From an uncultured Saprospiraceae bacterium (GTDB lineage Bacteria > Bacteroidota > Bacteroidia > Chitinophagales > Saprospiraceae), in the NCBI GenBank assembly GCA_937995755.1, contig CALKJD010000110.1, forward strand, positions 1-64,000: a DNA stretch of 64,000 nucleotides, read 5' to 3'. A program made the translations under genes and the position numbers. Below, piece by piece: positions 34,733 through 43,138 of the stretch. The notes below the pieces were generated by a model. That model saw only the letters and a program-made list of their open reading frames with translations. It was not told the DNA's origin and made no database searches. The stretch's first letter is position 1. Every line of letters starts with the position of its first letter.

Positions 34733-35106
34733 ATAGAAATGAAACTGGAGGTGGAGACGCCTTCGGTGTTCATGAGTTTTTTATAGACTTTGATAATCTT
34801 CCAGAAATTACTTTTGAGAATGACTCTATTGATATAGGTTCGCTCAAACAAGGCGAGTCAGCTGTAGTACTTTTTCCTTTTACGAATACTGGAAAAGGAG
34901 ATCTAATTATAGAGATAGTAACGGCATGTAAATGTACGGATATCGAATATCCAAGACAGGCGATTCCGCCAGGTGGCAAAGGTATTATCAGAGCTGTATT
35001 CGATAGCACTACACAAAAGAAAGGTCAATTAATCAAAGCTTTAGACATAGTATCAAATACAGATCCCATGTTAATAGAAGCCAAATTCGCTGTTTTCGTG
35101 GAGTAA
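34729..35106 (+). CDS. DUF1573 domain in the -1 frame, no start codon of its own
   Basis: About 125 codons from CTA at 34729 to TAA at 35104-35106. No ATG, GTG or TTG occurs in this frame until 35068. After a Gly-rich linker (KLNRNETGGGDAFGVHEFF) comes a DUF1573-like domain: EITFENDSIDIGSLKQGESA, then VVLFPFTNTGKGDLIIEIV, TACKCTDIEYP (equivalent to the family's conserved Cys pair) and PPGGKGIIRAVFDST. DUF1573 is an immunoglobulin-like domain found on Bacteroidota surface proteins. It most likely reads on from the OmpA domain, giving a fused 807-residue product. A mutated or mis-sequenced single gene is the alternative. Confidence 0.7.
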   Translation, partial: LNRNETGGGDAFGVHEFFIDFDNLPEITFENDSIDIGSLKQGESAVVLFPFTNTGKGDLIIEIVTACKCTDIEYPRQAIPPGGKGIIRAVFDSTTQKKGQLIKALDIVSNTDPMLIEAKFAVFVE

Positions 35107-35275
35107 TTTCCGGCTTTTCGTTAGAAAAACGGAAATACCGAAATGAGCGGTTTCCTCATTTCGAGAAAAAACAAATTTCCGGCTTTTCGCCAGAAAAACG
35201 GAAATATCGAAACGCGAGATTTCCTCGTTTCGAAAAAAAACAAATTTCCGGATTTTCGTGAGAAAAACGGAAATA
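35105..35275. repeat. Three tandem copies of a 69-nt hairpin repeat
   Basis: Units start at 35105, 35174 and 35243 (exact 69-nt period; the third is shortened to about 33 nt). Each full unit has a hairpin tttccg...cggaaa and a second one: cgaaatgag/ctcatttcg in unit 1, and cgaaacg..ag/ctcgtttcg in unit 2, a T-A to C-G covariation. It starts at the stop of the DUF1573 frame and ends about 50 nt before pnuC. A minus-strand frame through it repeats 23-residue units, which follows from the period and is probably not a gene. Confidence 0.85.
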
Positions 35276-35321
35276 GCTGAATCAAAATCCCTAAAACCTT
35301 TGAGATAAGAGTACTTCAACT

Positions 35322-35885
35322 ATGTCTACCTTAGAAATTATAGCAACAGTACTTAGCCTTATCTATATAATCTTGGCTGTCAAAAACAAATCTATTTGTT
35401 TTGTCTTCGGATTGGTAGCAAGTGTAGTATGGGGATATGTATCTCTTTATAATTACAATCTAGTTTTCGATGCATTGCTTCAGGTGTTCTATATAGGTAT
35501 GAGTGTCTATGGTTTGTACCTGTGGAGTGCAGGTAAGGATCAAAAAGAGGAATTGCCCATCAGGCACATGACAGGGAGGGATCATACGATTACAATAATA
35601 AGTGGTGTGGTATTAGGTATTGGTGTAGCATATTCGACTAGTCTATTTTATGAAGCTTCATGGCCTTATTTAGATAGTTTGACCACTGCATTTTTAATGC
35701 TCGCTACGTATTACTTAGTTAAGCGTAAAATCGAGTGTTGGATTTATTTTATCATAGCGGATGCTATCTATATTTACATCTATTGGGCGCAAGGTGCTAA
35801 GTTGTTTGCGGGTATGATGGTGGTGTATACTGTTATGGCAGCCGTAGGGTATTGGCAGTGGGCAAAAGATATAAAACAGAAATGA
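35322..35885 (+). CDS. pnuC: PnuC family nicotinamide mononucleotide/riboside transporter
   Basis: 187 aa with about seven hydrophobic segments. PnuC proteins take up NAD precursors such as nicotinamide riboside (or, in relatives, thiamine or riboflavin) by facilitated diffusion. Recognisable: IIATVLSLIYIILAVKNKS, VFGLVASVVWGYVSLYNYNL, the LLQVFYIGMSVYGLYLW segment (the family's Q..Y...S.YG.Y.W signature) and WIYFIIADAIYIYIYW. No riboswitch was recognised upstream, so the vitamin cannot be told from regulation. It follows the 69-nt repeat. Confidence 0.9.
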   Translation: MSTLEIIATVLSLIYIILAVKNKSICFVFGLVASVVWGYVSLYNYNLVFDALLQVFYIGMSVYGLYLWSAGKDQKEELPIRHMTGRDHTITIISGVVLGIGVAYSTSLFYEASWPYLDSLTTAFLMLATYYLVKRKIECWIYFIIADAIYIYIYWAQGAKLFAGMMVVYTVMAAVGYWQWAKDIKQK

Positions 35886-35948
35886 AATATTAATAAAATA
35901 TACCTTGGCTAATCCAACCAATCCCAACTACTGCTGTTACTTTAGTAT

Positions 35949-38195
35949 ATGTTTTTCAAATACAAAACCCACATTATCGGCATTTTCATGCTATTGGCAT
36001 TAGTCAGTGGCTTTTTTTTGCCTCAGACGAAAGTTACTTTCGATTTCGATCAATTCTTTCCAGAAGGAGACGACGATCTAGAATATTTCAAATCTTTCAT
36101 TGAAGAATTTGAGACAGATGATAATTTTCTATTAATCGCCGTAGAAAATAAGGAGGGCGTATTCGATCAAGATTTTCTTTCAAGATTTCATGAGTATAGT
36201 ATAGCAGTCAAAGATGTACCACATATCACTAAGGTGCAGTCGCTTACACAGATGCGTAATCCAATTAAGACTCCATTTGGGATATCTACGATTCCTATTA
36301 TCCATATAGATGAGCCGTCCAAATATCCTCAGGATAAAGAGAACTTACTAAATGACGATAGATTTCGATTGAGTCTTATTAATGCAGATGCTACAGCTCT
36401 GGTCATAGCAGCAAAGACCACAGAAAAGATAGGCTTGGAAGATTCTGATGTGATGCTTAATGCACTTTATGCCGAGACAGAGAAGTATGGATTTGATGAC
36501 GTACATTATCTAGGTCGAGCCTATTTTCAAGACGAGCTAGTGGAGATGAAGATATGGGAGATGCTAATCATCGGTTTGATATCAGTGATACTAGTAACTA
36601 TAATTTTGATATTGATTTATCGAAAGTTTATAGGAGTCATGATAGCATTGGGATCTATAGGATTGGGACTATTACTTTTCATTGGAATGTTAGCAGGATT
36701 TGGAAGAGAACTCAGTGTAATGGCCGCTTTATATCCAGTATTGATGTTGATTGTGGGTACTTCGGACGTAATACATATTATGACGAAGTATACGGATCTA
36801 CTCAAGGAAGGTAAAGAGAAGTTAGAAGCCATGACTACAACAGTCAAAGAAATAGGAATGGCGACATTACTTACCTCGTTGACTACGGCTGTAGGTTTTG
36901 CAACTTTACTTACATCTAATGTGGGGCCGATTAGAGAGTTTGGTGTCAATGCTGCTGTCGGAGTTATGATTGCCTATGTAACAGTGATATTTTTTACTAC
37001 TTCTGTACTCTTGTTTTTTGATAGAGAGCAGATTATCAAAGAGTCAAATTCGGATGGAAGATTAAGTAATTGGTTAGGCAAATGTTATACGCAGGTGAAG
37101 TTCAATCCTAAAAAGATATTGATGGTCTGTGCAGTAATAATGGGACTTTGTTTTGCAGGGATAAGTATGATTACGACCAATTATGATATCAGCAGTACAT
37201 TGCCTAGAGATAGTAATATATCTAATGACTTCAAATATTTTGAAAAGGAATTTGCTGGATTTCGACCATTAGAATTTGCAGTGGAGAGTATGGGCGCATA
37301 TAAAGTAGATAGCTATGAAGTAGTACGAGAAATTAGTAAACTAGAAGATCACCTTCAGTCTACTGGAGTGATTAATGCAATTATGTCTCAAGCTACGATG
37401 TATAAGAGTGTCAATAAAATGAATAACAGTAATCGCGCTGATGCATATGTGTTTACAGATAATGAAAGAGATTTCGTTAATCAGAAAAAAATGATCCAAA
37501 AATCTAGGATGCTGGATCAAGCGGTACTGATCAATAAAGATAAAACCAAAACTCGTATCTCTAGCCGAATAGCTGATATAGGTGCGGATAGTATTAGAGT
37601 ACTCAATCAACGAATAGATCAGTGGATTACTACTAATCTAGATCAAGATATAGTGAGTATCCGTAGTACGGGTACTGGACTTATCATAGATAAGAATGCG
37701 GTGTATATTAGAGATAATTTGCTCCAAGGTTTGGCTCTGGCATTAATAATAGTTAGTGTATTGATGGGCTTCTTATTTAAGAGTTTTAGGATGGTGATCA
37801 TTGCATTGATCCCTAATATAATTCCTCTTCTGTTTGCCGCTGGCTTGATAGGTTGGTTAGGAATAGATCTAGAGGCAGGAATATCTATAATCTTTGCCAT
37901 AGTGTTTGGTATAGCCGTGGATGATACTATACACTTTCTGAGTAAGTATAAGTTGGAGCGAGTCAAAGGCAAATCTGTAGAGGAATCGCTGGAAGTATGT
38001 TATACCGAGACAGGAAAAGCAATTATGATAACTACGGTGATCTTATTCTTTGGATTCTTAGTACTCTTATTATCTAATTCAATGCCGACCAATATCGTGG
38101 GTATGTTGATATCAGTGACATTAGTTACGGCATTAGTATTCGATTTATACTTGCTTCCAATTTTGATTAGATATTTGATGCCTAAAGATAGTTAA
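35949..38195 (+). CDS. RND/MMPL-family exporter
   Basis: 748 aa with two similar halves, each a membrane helix, a large periplasmic loop and a bundle of five more helices. Sequence cues: FDFDQFFPEGDDDLEYF after helix 1, then VILVTIILILIYRKFIGVMI, GLLLFIGMLAGFGRELSVMA, the proton-relay region LIVGTSDVIHIMTKY, and its mirror in the second half IVFGIAVDDTIHFLSKYK. The D and H of VGTSDVIH and VDDTIH are typical of RND/MMPL exporters. Relatives export lipids such as hopanoids or mycolates. The substrate is unknown. An ABC exporter gene follows 61 nt later. Confidence 0.88.
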   Translation: MFFKYKTHIIGIFMLLALVSGFFLPQTKVTFDFDQFFPEGDDDLEYFKSFIEEFETDDNFLLIAVENKEGVFDQDFLSRFHEYSIAVKDVPHITKVQSLTQMRNPIKTPFGISTIPIIHIDEPSKYPQDKENLLNDDRFRLSLINADATALVIAAKTTEKIGLEDSDVMLNALYAETEKYGFDDVHYLGRAYFQDELVEMKIWEMLIIGLISVILVTIILILIYRKFIGVMIALGSIGLGLLLFIGMLAGFGRELSVMAALYPVLMLIVGTSDVIHIMTKYTDLLKEGKEKLEAMTTTVKEIGMATLLTSLTTAVGFATLLTSNVGPIREFGVNAAVGVMIAYVTVIFFTTSVLLFFDREQIIKESNSDGRLSNWLGKCYTQVKFNPKKILMVCAVIMGLCFAGISMITTNYDISSTLPRDSNISNDFKYFEKEFAGFRPLEFAVESMGAYKVDSYEVVREISKLEDHLQSTGVINAIMSQATMYKSVNKMNNSNRADAYVFTDNERDFVNQKKMIQKSRMLDQAVLINKDKTKTRISSRIADIGADSIRVLNQRIDQWITTNLDQDIVSIRSTGTGLIIDKNAVYIRDNLLQGLALALIIVSVLMGFLFKSFRMVIIALIPNIIPLLFAAGLIGWLGIDLEAGISIIFAIVFGIAVDDTIHFLSKYKLERVKGKSVEESLEVCYTETGKAIMITTVILFFGFLVLLLSNSMPTNIVGMLISVTLVTALVFDLYLLPILIRYLMPKDS

Positions 38196-38242
38196 CCCAG
38201 TAAGAGAACACTTTAACTAATTATGGGTTTGGATTACTTCAT

Positions 38243-38250
38243 TACCTTTG
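38243..38250 (+). promoter_or_regulatory. -7 box just before the ABC exporter start codon
   Basis: TACCTTTG ends 6 nt before the ATG at 38257. A TTTG at 38228-38231 is only 11 nt upstream, too close for a normal -33. If real, the mRNA would have almost no leader. Confidence 0.35.
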
Positions 38251-38256
38251 CAACTT

Positions 38257-40026
38257 ATGAGTATAACTAAAGAGAAAAAGAAAAGCTTAGACTGGCCGCT
38301 GCTCAAGAGAGTATTAGCTACGGCTTTGCCATACAAATCACTTTTTCTTTTTTGTATCATATTGCCTATTATCCTTGCTCCGGTTACTACGATCAGACCT
38401 TATATCGTCAAAGTAATGGTGGATAACCATATACTTAAGGAAGATCTTGATGGTCTTGGGTTTATGGCTTTGCTATTTGTTGGAGCGGTTATCTTAGATG
38501 CTTTGCTTAGGTATACCTTTATATATACCACAGCATTACTAGGTCAATCAGTGATCAAGGATATGCGTGTCAAAGTCTTTAACCATATCACCAATTTGAA
38601 ACTTAAATACTTTGATAAGACAGCAATAGGTACCGCTACTACAAGAACGATTAGTGATATTGAAGCTATTAACAACGTATTTGCTCAAGGTGTAATTACC
38701 ATATTTGGTGACTTGCTGATAGTCGTAGCTGTAATTTGTGTCATGTTTTACACAAGTTGGATCTTGACGGTGATAAGTTTGGTGACATTGCCATTGTTGA
38801 TCATTGCAACTTATATATTTAAAGAGAAAGTTAAGTCGACTTTTCAGGCAGTGAGAACGCAGATCAGTAAGATGAATGCATTTTTGCAAGAGCGTATTAC
38901 AGGAATGAATGTGGTACAAATATTTAATGCTGAAAAACGAGAAGCGGATAAATTTAGGGAAATAAATAGAGCATATACTAAAGCGAATTTAGACTCAGTA
39001 TTTTATTATGCCGTTTTCTTTCCAGTAGTAGAGCTTATTACAACGATCTCTTTAGCCTTGATGATTTGGTTAGGAGCTAGAGCATATTTGCAAGACTATG
39101 TAAGTTTTGGATCCTTGGTGGCATTTCCTTTATTTCTAAATCTGCTTTTCCGTCCTGTAAGAATGTTAGCAGATAAATTTAACACGCTACAGATGGGGTT
39201 AGTAGCTGCGGACAGAGTTTTTGATGTGTTAGATGATCAGTCTATTATCGAAGACAAGGGTACCATAGTAGCTCAAAATATCAAAGGTAAAGTCGAATTT
39301 GAAGATGTTTCGTTTGCTTATGATGATGAAAACTATGTACTTAATAATGTAAGCTTTACCCTTAATCCTGGAGAGACCTTAGCGATAGTTGGAAGTACTG
39401 GATCTGGGAAGAGTACTATTATCAACATACTCAATAGATTCTACGAGATACAATCTGGAAATATTAAGGTGGATGGTGTTAATGCCAAAGACTATACATT
39501 GGACAGTCTGCGTAAGTCAGTATCTATGGTTTTGCAAGACGTGTTCTTGTTTAATGGGACCGTACTAGAAAATATTACACTAAGAGATAAGAGTATAGAT
39601 AGAGCCAAAGTGATTGCTGCCAGCAAGCAGATAGGAGCGCACGTATTTATAGAAGCGCTTCCAGATGGATATGATTTCAAAGTAACAGAGCGTGGTAGTA
39701 ATTTATCAGTAGGGCAGCGTCAATTGATTTCCTTTGTAAGAGCCTTAGTATTTGATCCGACTATTTTAGTACTAGATGAAGCTACAGCATCGATAGATAC
39801 TGAGACTGAAGCTATTATCCAATTTGCGATTGAGAAATTAATAGCCAAGAGAAGTTCTATCATCATAGCACATAGATTATCTACGATTCGACATGCTAAT
39901 AATATCATGGTGTTAGATAAAGGAAATATCGTAGAGTTCGGACCTCATGACAAACTGATGGAAATAGAGGGAGGCAAGTATCGACAGCTTTATGATATGC
40001 AGTTTAGCGACGAAGAAGCAGCTTAA
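38257..40026 (+). CDS. ABC transporter, fused permease and ATPase (MsbA-like)
   Basis: 589 aa from ATG 38257; a TTG at 38248 would add three residues. Six membrane helices cover about residues 20-310, then an ATPase domain at about 340-585 with Walker A GSTGSGKSTI, Q-loop MVLQDVFLFNG, the signature NLSVGQRQLISFVRAL, Walker B ILVLDEATASID and H-loop IIAHRLS. Note NLSVGQRQ in place of LSGGQ-type, common in this subfamily. Such half-transporters act as homodimers to export lipids, drugs or peptides. The substrate is not evident. Confidence 0.93.
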   Translation: MSITKEKKKSLDWPLLKRVLATALPYKSLFLFCIILPIILAPVTTIRPYIVKVMVDNHILKEDLDGLGFMALLFVGAVILDALLRYTFIYTTALLGQSVIKDMRVKVFNHITNLKLKYFDKTAIGTATTRTISDIEAINNVFAQGVITIFGDLLIVVAVICVMFYTSWILTVISLVTLPLLIIATYIFKEKVKSTFQAVRTQISKMNAFLQERITGMNVVQIFNAEKREADKFREINRAYTKANLDSVFYYAVFFPVVELITTISLALMIWLGARAYLQDYVSFGSLVAFPLFLNLLFRPVRMLADKFNTLQMGLVAADRVFDVLDDQSIIEDKGTIVAQNIKGKVEFEDVSFAYDDENYVLNNVSFTLNPGETLAIVGSTGSGKSTIINILNRFYEIQSGNIKVDGVNAKDYTLDSLRKSVSMVLQDVFLFNGTVLENITLRDKSIDRAKVIAASKQIGAHVFIEALPDGYDFKVTERGSNLSVGQRQLISFVRALVFDPTILVLDEATASIDTETEAIIQFAIEKLIAKRSSIIIAHRLSTIRHANNIMVLDKGNIVEFGPHDKLMEIEGGKYRQLYDMQFSDEEAA

Positions 40027-40100
40027 TAAGTATTTTTTTGCTCTTAGTATAGTGATATAGTATTTGTTGTTTTAAGGATTTTATCGATTCTTTACCATCG

Positions 40101-40130
40101 TTGGTCCATTCCTCTAAACTATTATCTTTG
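40101..40130 (+). promoter_or_regulatory. Promoter upstream of the 168-aa membrane protein
   Basis: TTGG (40101-40104), an 18-nt spacer and TATCTTTG (40123-40130) match the Bacteroidota consensus with one -33 difference. It lies 48 nt before the ATG at 40179. Confidence 0.6.
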
Positions 40131-40178
40131 TGAAAGGTGTTATAGTATTTAGGTACGATACACAATCAAAAGAAACAT

Positions 40179-40685
40179 ATGACAGTATTCAAAGAATTTC
40201 AAATCGGAGGCGGTGGCCCACAAGGTAAAAGCCCTTTTGGGGGAATTGCAGGGCTAATTTCACTTGCACTATTTATGATGGTGGCATTTTTTTTATTCAA
40301 AGGATTATTTTGGATACTAAATTTAGTAGCACCCGTATTATTGATTGCCACACTAATAATGGACTATACAGTAGTTACTGATTTTGTGAAGTTTCTTATT
40401 AAGTTACTCAAAGACAATCCACTTTTTGGAATAGTAGCTATAGTATTAAGTTTGGTAGCATATCCGTTTACAGCCGGATTTTTGTTTTTTAAGATGATGG
40501 GAAGACGCGCTATCAAGAAAATGCAAGAACAGCATAAAGGAATGAATGCAAATCAAGATGATGTAAATGATGTCGATGATGAAGGTTTTGCAGACTATGA
40601 GGAAATAGAAACACTAGAACTTCCAGACATAGAGGTACAAAAACCGAAAGGTAGAAATAACGATTATGATCAGATGTTCGATTAG
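40179..40685 (+). CDS. Conserved small membrane protein, 168 aa
   Basis: It starts MTVFKEFQIGGGGPQGKSPF, followed by two to three strong hydrophobic segments (IAGLISLALFMMVAFFLFKG; LNLVAPVLLIATLIMDY; FGIVAIVLSLVAYPFTAGFL), then a charged cytoplasmic tail (MMGRRAIKKMQEQHKG ...) ending in an acidic stretch and RNNDYDQMFD. Proteins of this layout occur widely in Bacteroidota without a known function; the ending YD-x-x-F is one I remember from that family, but this is not verified. The gene precedes the glycosyltransferase by 15 nt, so the two are probably one operon. Confidence 0.75.
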   Translation: MTVFKEFQIGGGGPQGKSPFGGIAGLISLALFMMVAFFLFKGLFWILNLVAPVLLIATLIMDYTVVTDFVKFLIKLLKDNPLFGIVAIVLSLVAYPFTAGFLFFKMMGRRAIKKMQEQHKGMNANQDDVNDVDDEGFADYEEIETLELPDIEVQKPKGRNNDYDQMFD

Positions 40686-40700
40686 TCGGATTTTCTATTC

Positions 40701-41813
40701 ATGATTTTGCTATTTTTCATATCGATAGGGCTAAGTATAGGATACATATATCTTCTCCAATGGATCACGGAAGGATGGGGAGCTTGTGAATCTTATAAGC
40801 ATACAGGTGAAAATGTCAAAGTATCGATCATTATAGCCGCGCGTAATGAGGAGAAATATATAGTCGATTGTCTATCGAGTATATTTAAGAATAGCTATCC
40901 AGAAAAATTATTAGAAATTATTGTCGTAGATGATCAATCAGAAGATCAAACGGTGGCGATAATCAAAGAAAAATATCCACAAGTAACCTTACTGTCTACA
41001 GTCAAGAATATAGGTAAAAAAGCGGCTATAGAGCTTGCAGCTAAGTATGCCACTGGAGAGCTTTTAATATTTACAGACGCAGACTGTACGGTACCTGATA
41101 CTTGGGTAGCTACGATGGTGTCTAACTATGATTCTGATCTCGTAAGCTTCATCGCAGCACCTGTACAGATTGATTTAGAAGATACTTGCTTGAGTAGATT
41201 TCAGTATCTCGATGTGGCAGCGACCATGGCAGTAACAGCTAATGGTATTCATCGTCAAAGCTACTATTCAGCTAACGGTGCTAATATGGCTGTCAACAGA
41301 GAGCAATTTTTACAATTGTATGAAGTCAGAAGGGATGCTGAGATAGCCTCTGGAGATGATATGTTTACGATTCAGTATCTAGCCAAGAAAGACCCCAATA
41401 AAATTACATACGTTAGATCATTAGAGGCTACAGTAACGACCAAAGGAGAAAAGACCATCGCTGATCTTATCTCACAAAGAAAGCGCTGGGCAGGTAAGAG
41501 TCGTCATTATCCGGAGAAGAATATTGTATTAGTTCAGGGCTATGTATTCCTATTAGTAGCTTTGATGGTATTCAATGCTGTGTTTGGATTATTTACAGAT
41601 GGCTTCGGAGTTTTCATCGCCTTACTCATGCTGTTTATCAAAGTAACAATGGACTATCTTTTTCTTAGCCATATTTGTCAACATTATGAAAAAAAAGAAG
41701 CCACTAAGAAATATCTTATCTCAGCGGCTTCGTATAATATCTATATCTTATTTGCAGGGCTTGTAGCCATCCTTCCTGGTAAGTATGTGTGGAAGGGTAG
41801 AAGCCTAAAGTAG
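40701..41813 (+). CDS. Family 2 glycosyltransferase, membrane-bound
   Basis: 370 aa. A short N-terminal membrane helix is followed by the GT2 fold: VSIIIAARNEEKYIVDCLSS, EIIVVDDQSEDQTVAII, the metal-binding motif LLIFTDADCTVP (DxD), an acceptor/catalytic region with IASGDDMFTIQYL, and the QRKRWAGKSRH motif near the membrane (equivalent to Q-x-x-R-W). Two or three helices end the chain (VFLLVALMVFNAVFGLF ...). It builds a polysaccharide or glycolipid on the inner membrane face. The product is unknown. It is probably in one operon with the 168-aa membrane protein. Confidence 0.9.
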   Translation: MILLFFISIGLSIGYIYLLQWITEGWGACESYKHTGENVKVSIIIAARNEEKYIVDCLSSIFKNSYPEKLLEIIVVDDQSEDQTVAIIKEKYPQVTLLSTVKNIGKKAAIELAAKYATGELLIFTDADCTVPDTWVATMVSNYDSDLVSFIAAPVQIDLEDTCLSRFQYLDVAATMAVTANGIHRQSYYSANGANMAVNREQFLQLYEVRRDAEIASGDDMFTIQYLAKKDPNKITYVRSLEATVTTKGEKTIADLISQRKRWAGKSRHYPEKNIVLVQGYVFLLVALMVFNAVFGLFTDGFGVFIALLMLFIKVTMDYLFLSHICQHYEKKEATKKYLISAASYNIYILFAGLVAILPGKYVWKGRSLK

Positions 41814-41818
41814 TTATG

Positions 41819-42832
41819 CTAAAATTTTACATTTACTAAGCCTACTAAGTCTTTCACTTCTCGTAATGTTTCTTGAGCTTTCTTTCTGATCTCCGCGGAT
41901 GATGTTTTGATCTCATCTTTTAACGCTCTTTTATTGATGGATAGCTCAGCCTTACGTTCTTTAAAAGTAGATGTCATCGCTACTAAAGCATCAGCAGTAG
42001 CTTCTTTAAGTTCGGAATATTTTAATTTACCATCCTTGTAAGTGTCCATGATTTGATCATGTTGCTCTATGGCTCCTGCAGCTTTCATCATTAGAAATAG
42101 ATTCGCTATTCCAGGACTCATTTCACCCGCAGGGGTATCTCCAGTATCTGTCACCGCAGATTTGATTTGCTTACGCAATCTTGCTTCGTCTGCAAAGCAG
42201 CTAATCCAATGCTTCTCACCGGCAGACTTACTCATCTTTCGTAATGGATCTGCAGTAGACGCAATCTTAGGCGTTTCCGTATGCAGTCCTTCAGGCATTA
42301 CGAAATACTCTTTTCCTACTTGATTGTTAAATCGTTTGGCAATGCTTCTAGAGAGCTCTAAATGCTGATCTTGATCTTTTCCTACAGGTACATAGTCTGC
42401 CTTGTATATGAGGATGTCGGCTGTCTGTAGTACAGGGTAATCTAGTAGACCGGCAGAGATGAAATCGTCTTTACTTTCAGAACTAGATTTTTCACTCTTA
42501 TCTTTATACTGTGTCATATTAGTCAGTCTACCAATAGAGCAGAAGTTGTTGAATATCCAACAAAGCTCAGTATGCTCAGGTATTAAGGACTGAATAAACA
42601 GATTTTTAGGCTTGACACCTACGGACACCAAGTTAAGTATGAGTTCCCAAGTGTTTTCCCTTAGCTTTTTCACATTGTATGGCATAGTCATGGCATGATA
42701 ATCCACTACACCATAGTAGCATTTAAATTGTTCTTGTAGGGATACCCAATTCTGTACAGCTCCGAAGTAGTTTCCTAAGTGGATAGTTCCAGTGGGTTGT
42801 ATAGCACTAAGTACAGTCTTTTGCTCGCTCAT
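41819..42832 (-). CDS. trpS: Tryptophanyl-tRNA synthetase
   Basis: 337 aa, normal length for the bacterial class I enzyme that charges tRNA-Trp in the cytoplasm. The nucleotide motif is seen as SAIQPTGTIHLGNYFGA (HLGN corresponds to HIGH) and the second as PLRKMSKSAGEKH (KMSKS). VVDYHAMTMPYN, LIPEHTELCWIFN and DYPVLQTADILIYKADYVPV, then GKDQDQHLELSR, are diagnostic. A -7 box (TATTTTTG, complement of 42868-42875) lies 36 nt upstream. Confidence 0.96.
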   Translation of the reverse strand: MSEQKTVLSAIQPTGTIHLGNYFGAVQNWVSLQEQFKCYYGVVDYHAMTMPYNVKKLRENTWELILNLVSVGVKPKNLFIQSLIPEHTELCWIFNNFCSIGRLTNMTQYKDKSEKSSSESKDDFISAGLLDYPVLQTADILIYKADYVPVGKDQDQHLELSRSIAKRFNNQVGKEYFVMPEGLHTETPKIASTADPLRKMSKSAGEKHWISCFADEARLRKQIKSAVTDTGDTPAGEMSPGIANLFLMMKAAGAIEQHDQIMDTYKDGKLKYSELKEATADALVAMTSTFKERKAELSINKRALKDEIKTSSAEIRKKAQETLREVKDLVGLVNVKF

Positions 42833-42867
42833 ATCTTTATTCCTTTTCTTTGAAAATTATAAGAGCG

Positions 42868-42875
42868 CAAAAATA
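42868..42875 (-). promoter_or_regulatory. -7 box of trpS
   Basis: TATTTTTG (complement of 42868-42875) fits TAnnTTTG and is correctly placed for trpS. No clear -33 TTTG was found. The remainder of the gap 42833-43138 shows nothing else; it must also hold the promoter of the BlaR1-like gene. Confidence 0.45.
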
Positions 42876-43138
42876 AGAAAGATTATTCTAGGATAGTGGG
42901 TTGATATGAGTAGTAATATGAATGTTGTTTATTTCGTTGTATGATGTATATAAGGTGAGAAATTGTTTAAGGTGAGTCGTATTTCTATTATAATAATGGA
43001 TTGGTAATAAACCTCAAGGAATTGTTAACTGGGAGTTTAGATGATGTAGGGTAATTGCACTTTCTTATTTTAGATGATAGGAAGTGAAGAGTATGAAGCG
43101 ATTAGGATGCATTAGTAAATCACAAAACGTTATCTACC

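Noticed and set aside
35105-35275. CRISPR array
   Set aside because: Three units with no unique spacers of constant length and no cas genes; the units are continuous tandem repeats.
35071-35319. Minus-strand frame with 23-residue repeats (ISVFL.K.RK)
   Set aside because: The repeats follow from the 69-nt period being divisible by three; there is no promoter or family, so a protein is unlikely, though it was kept in mind.
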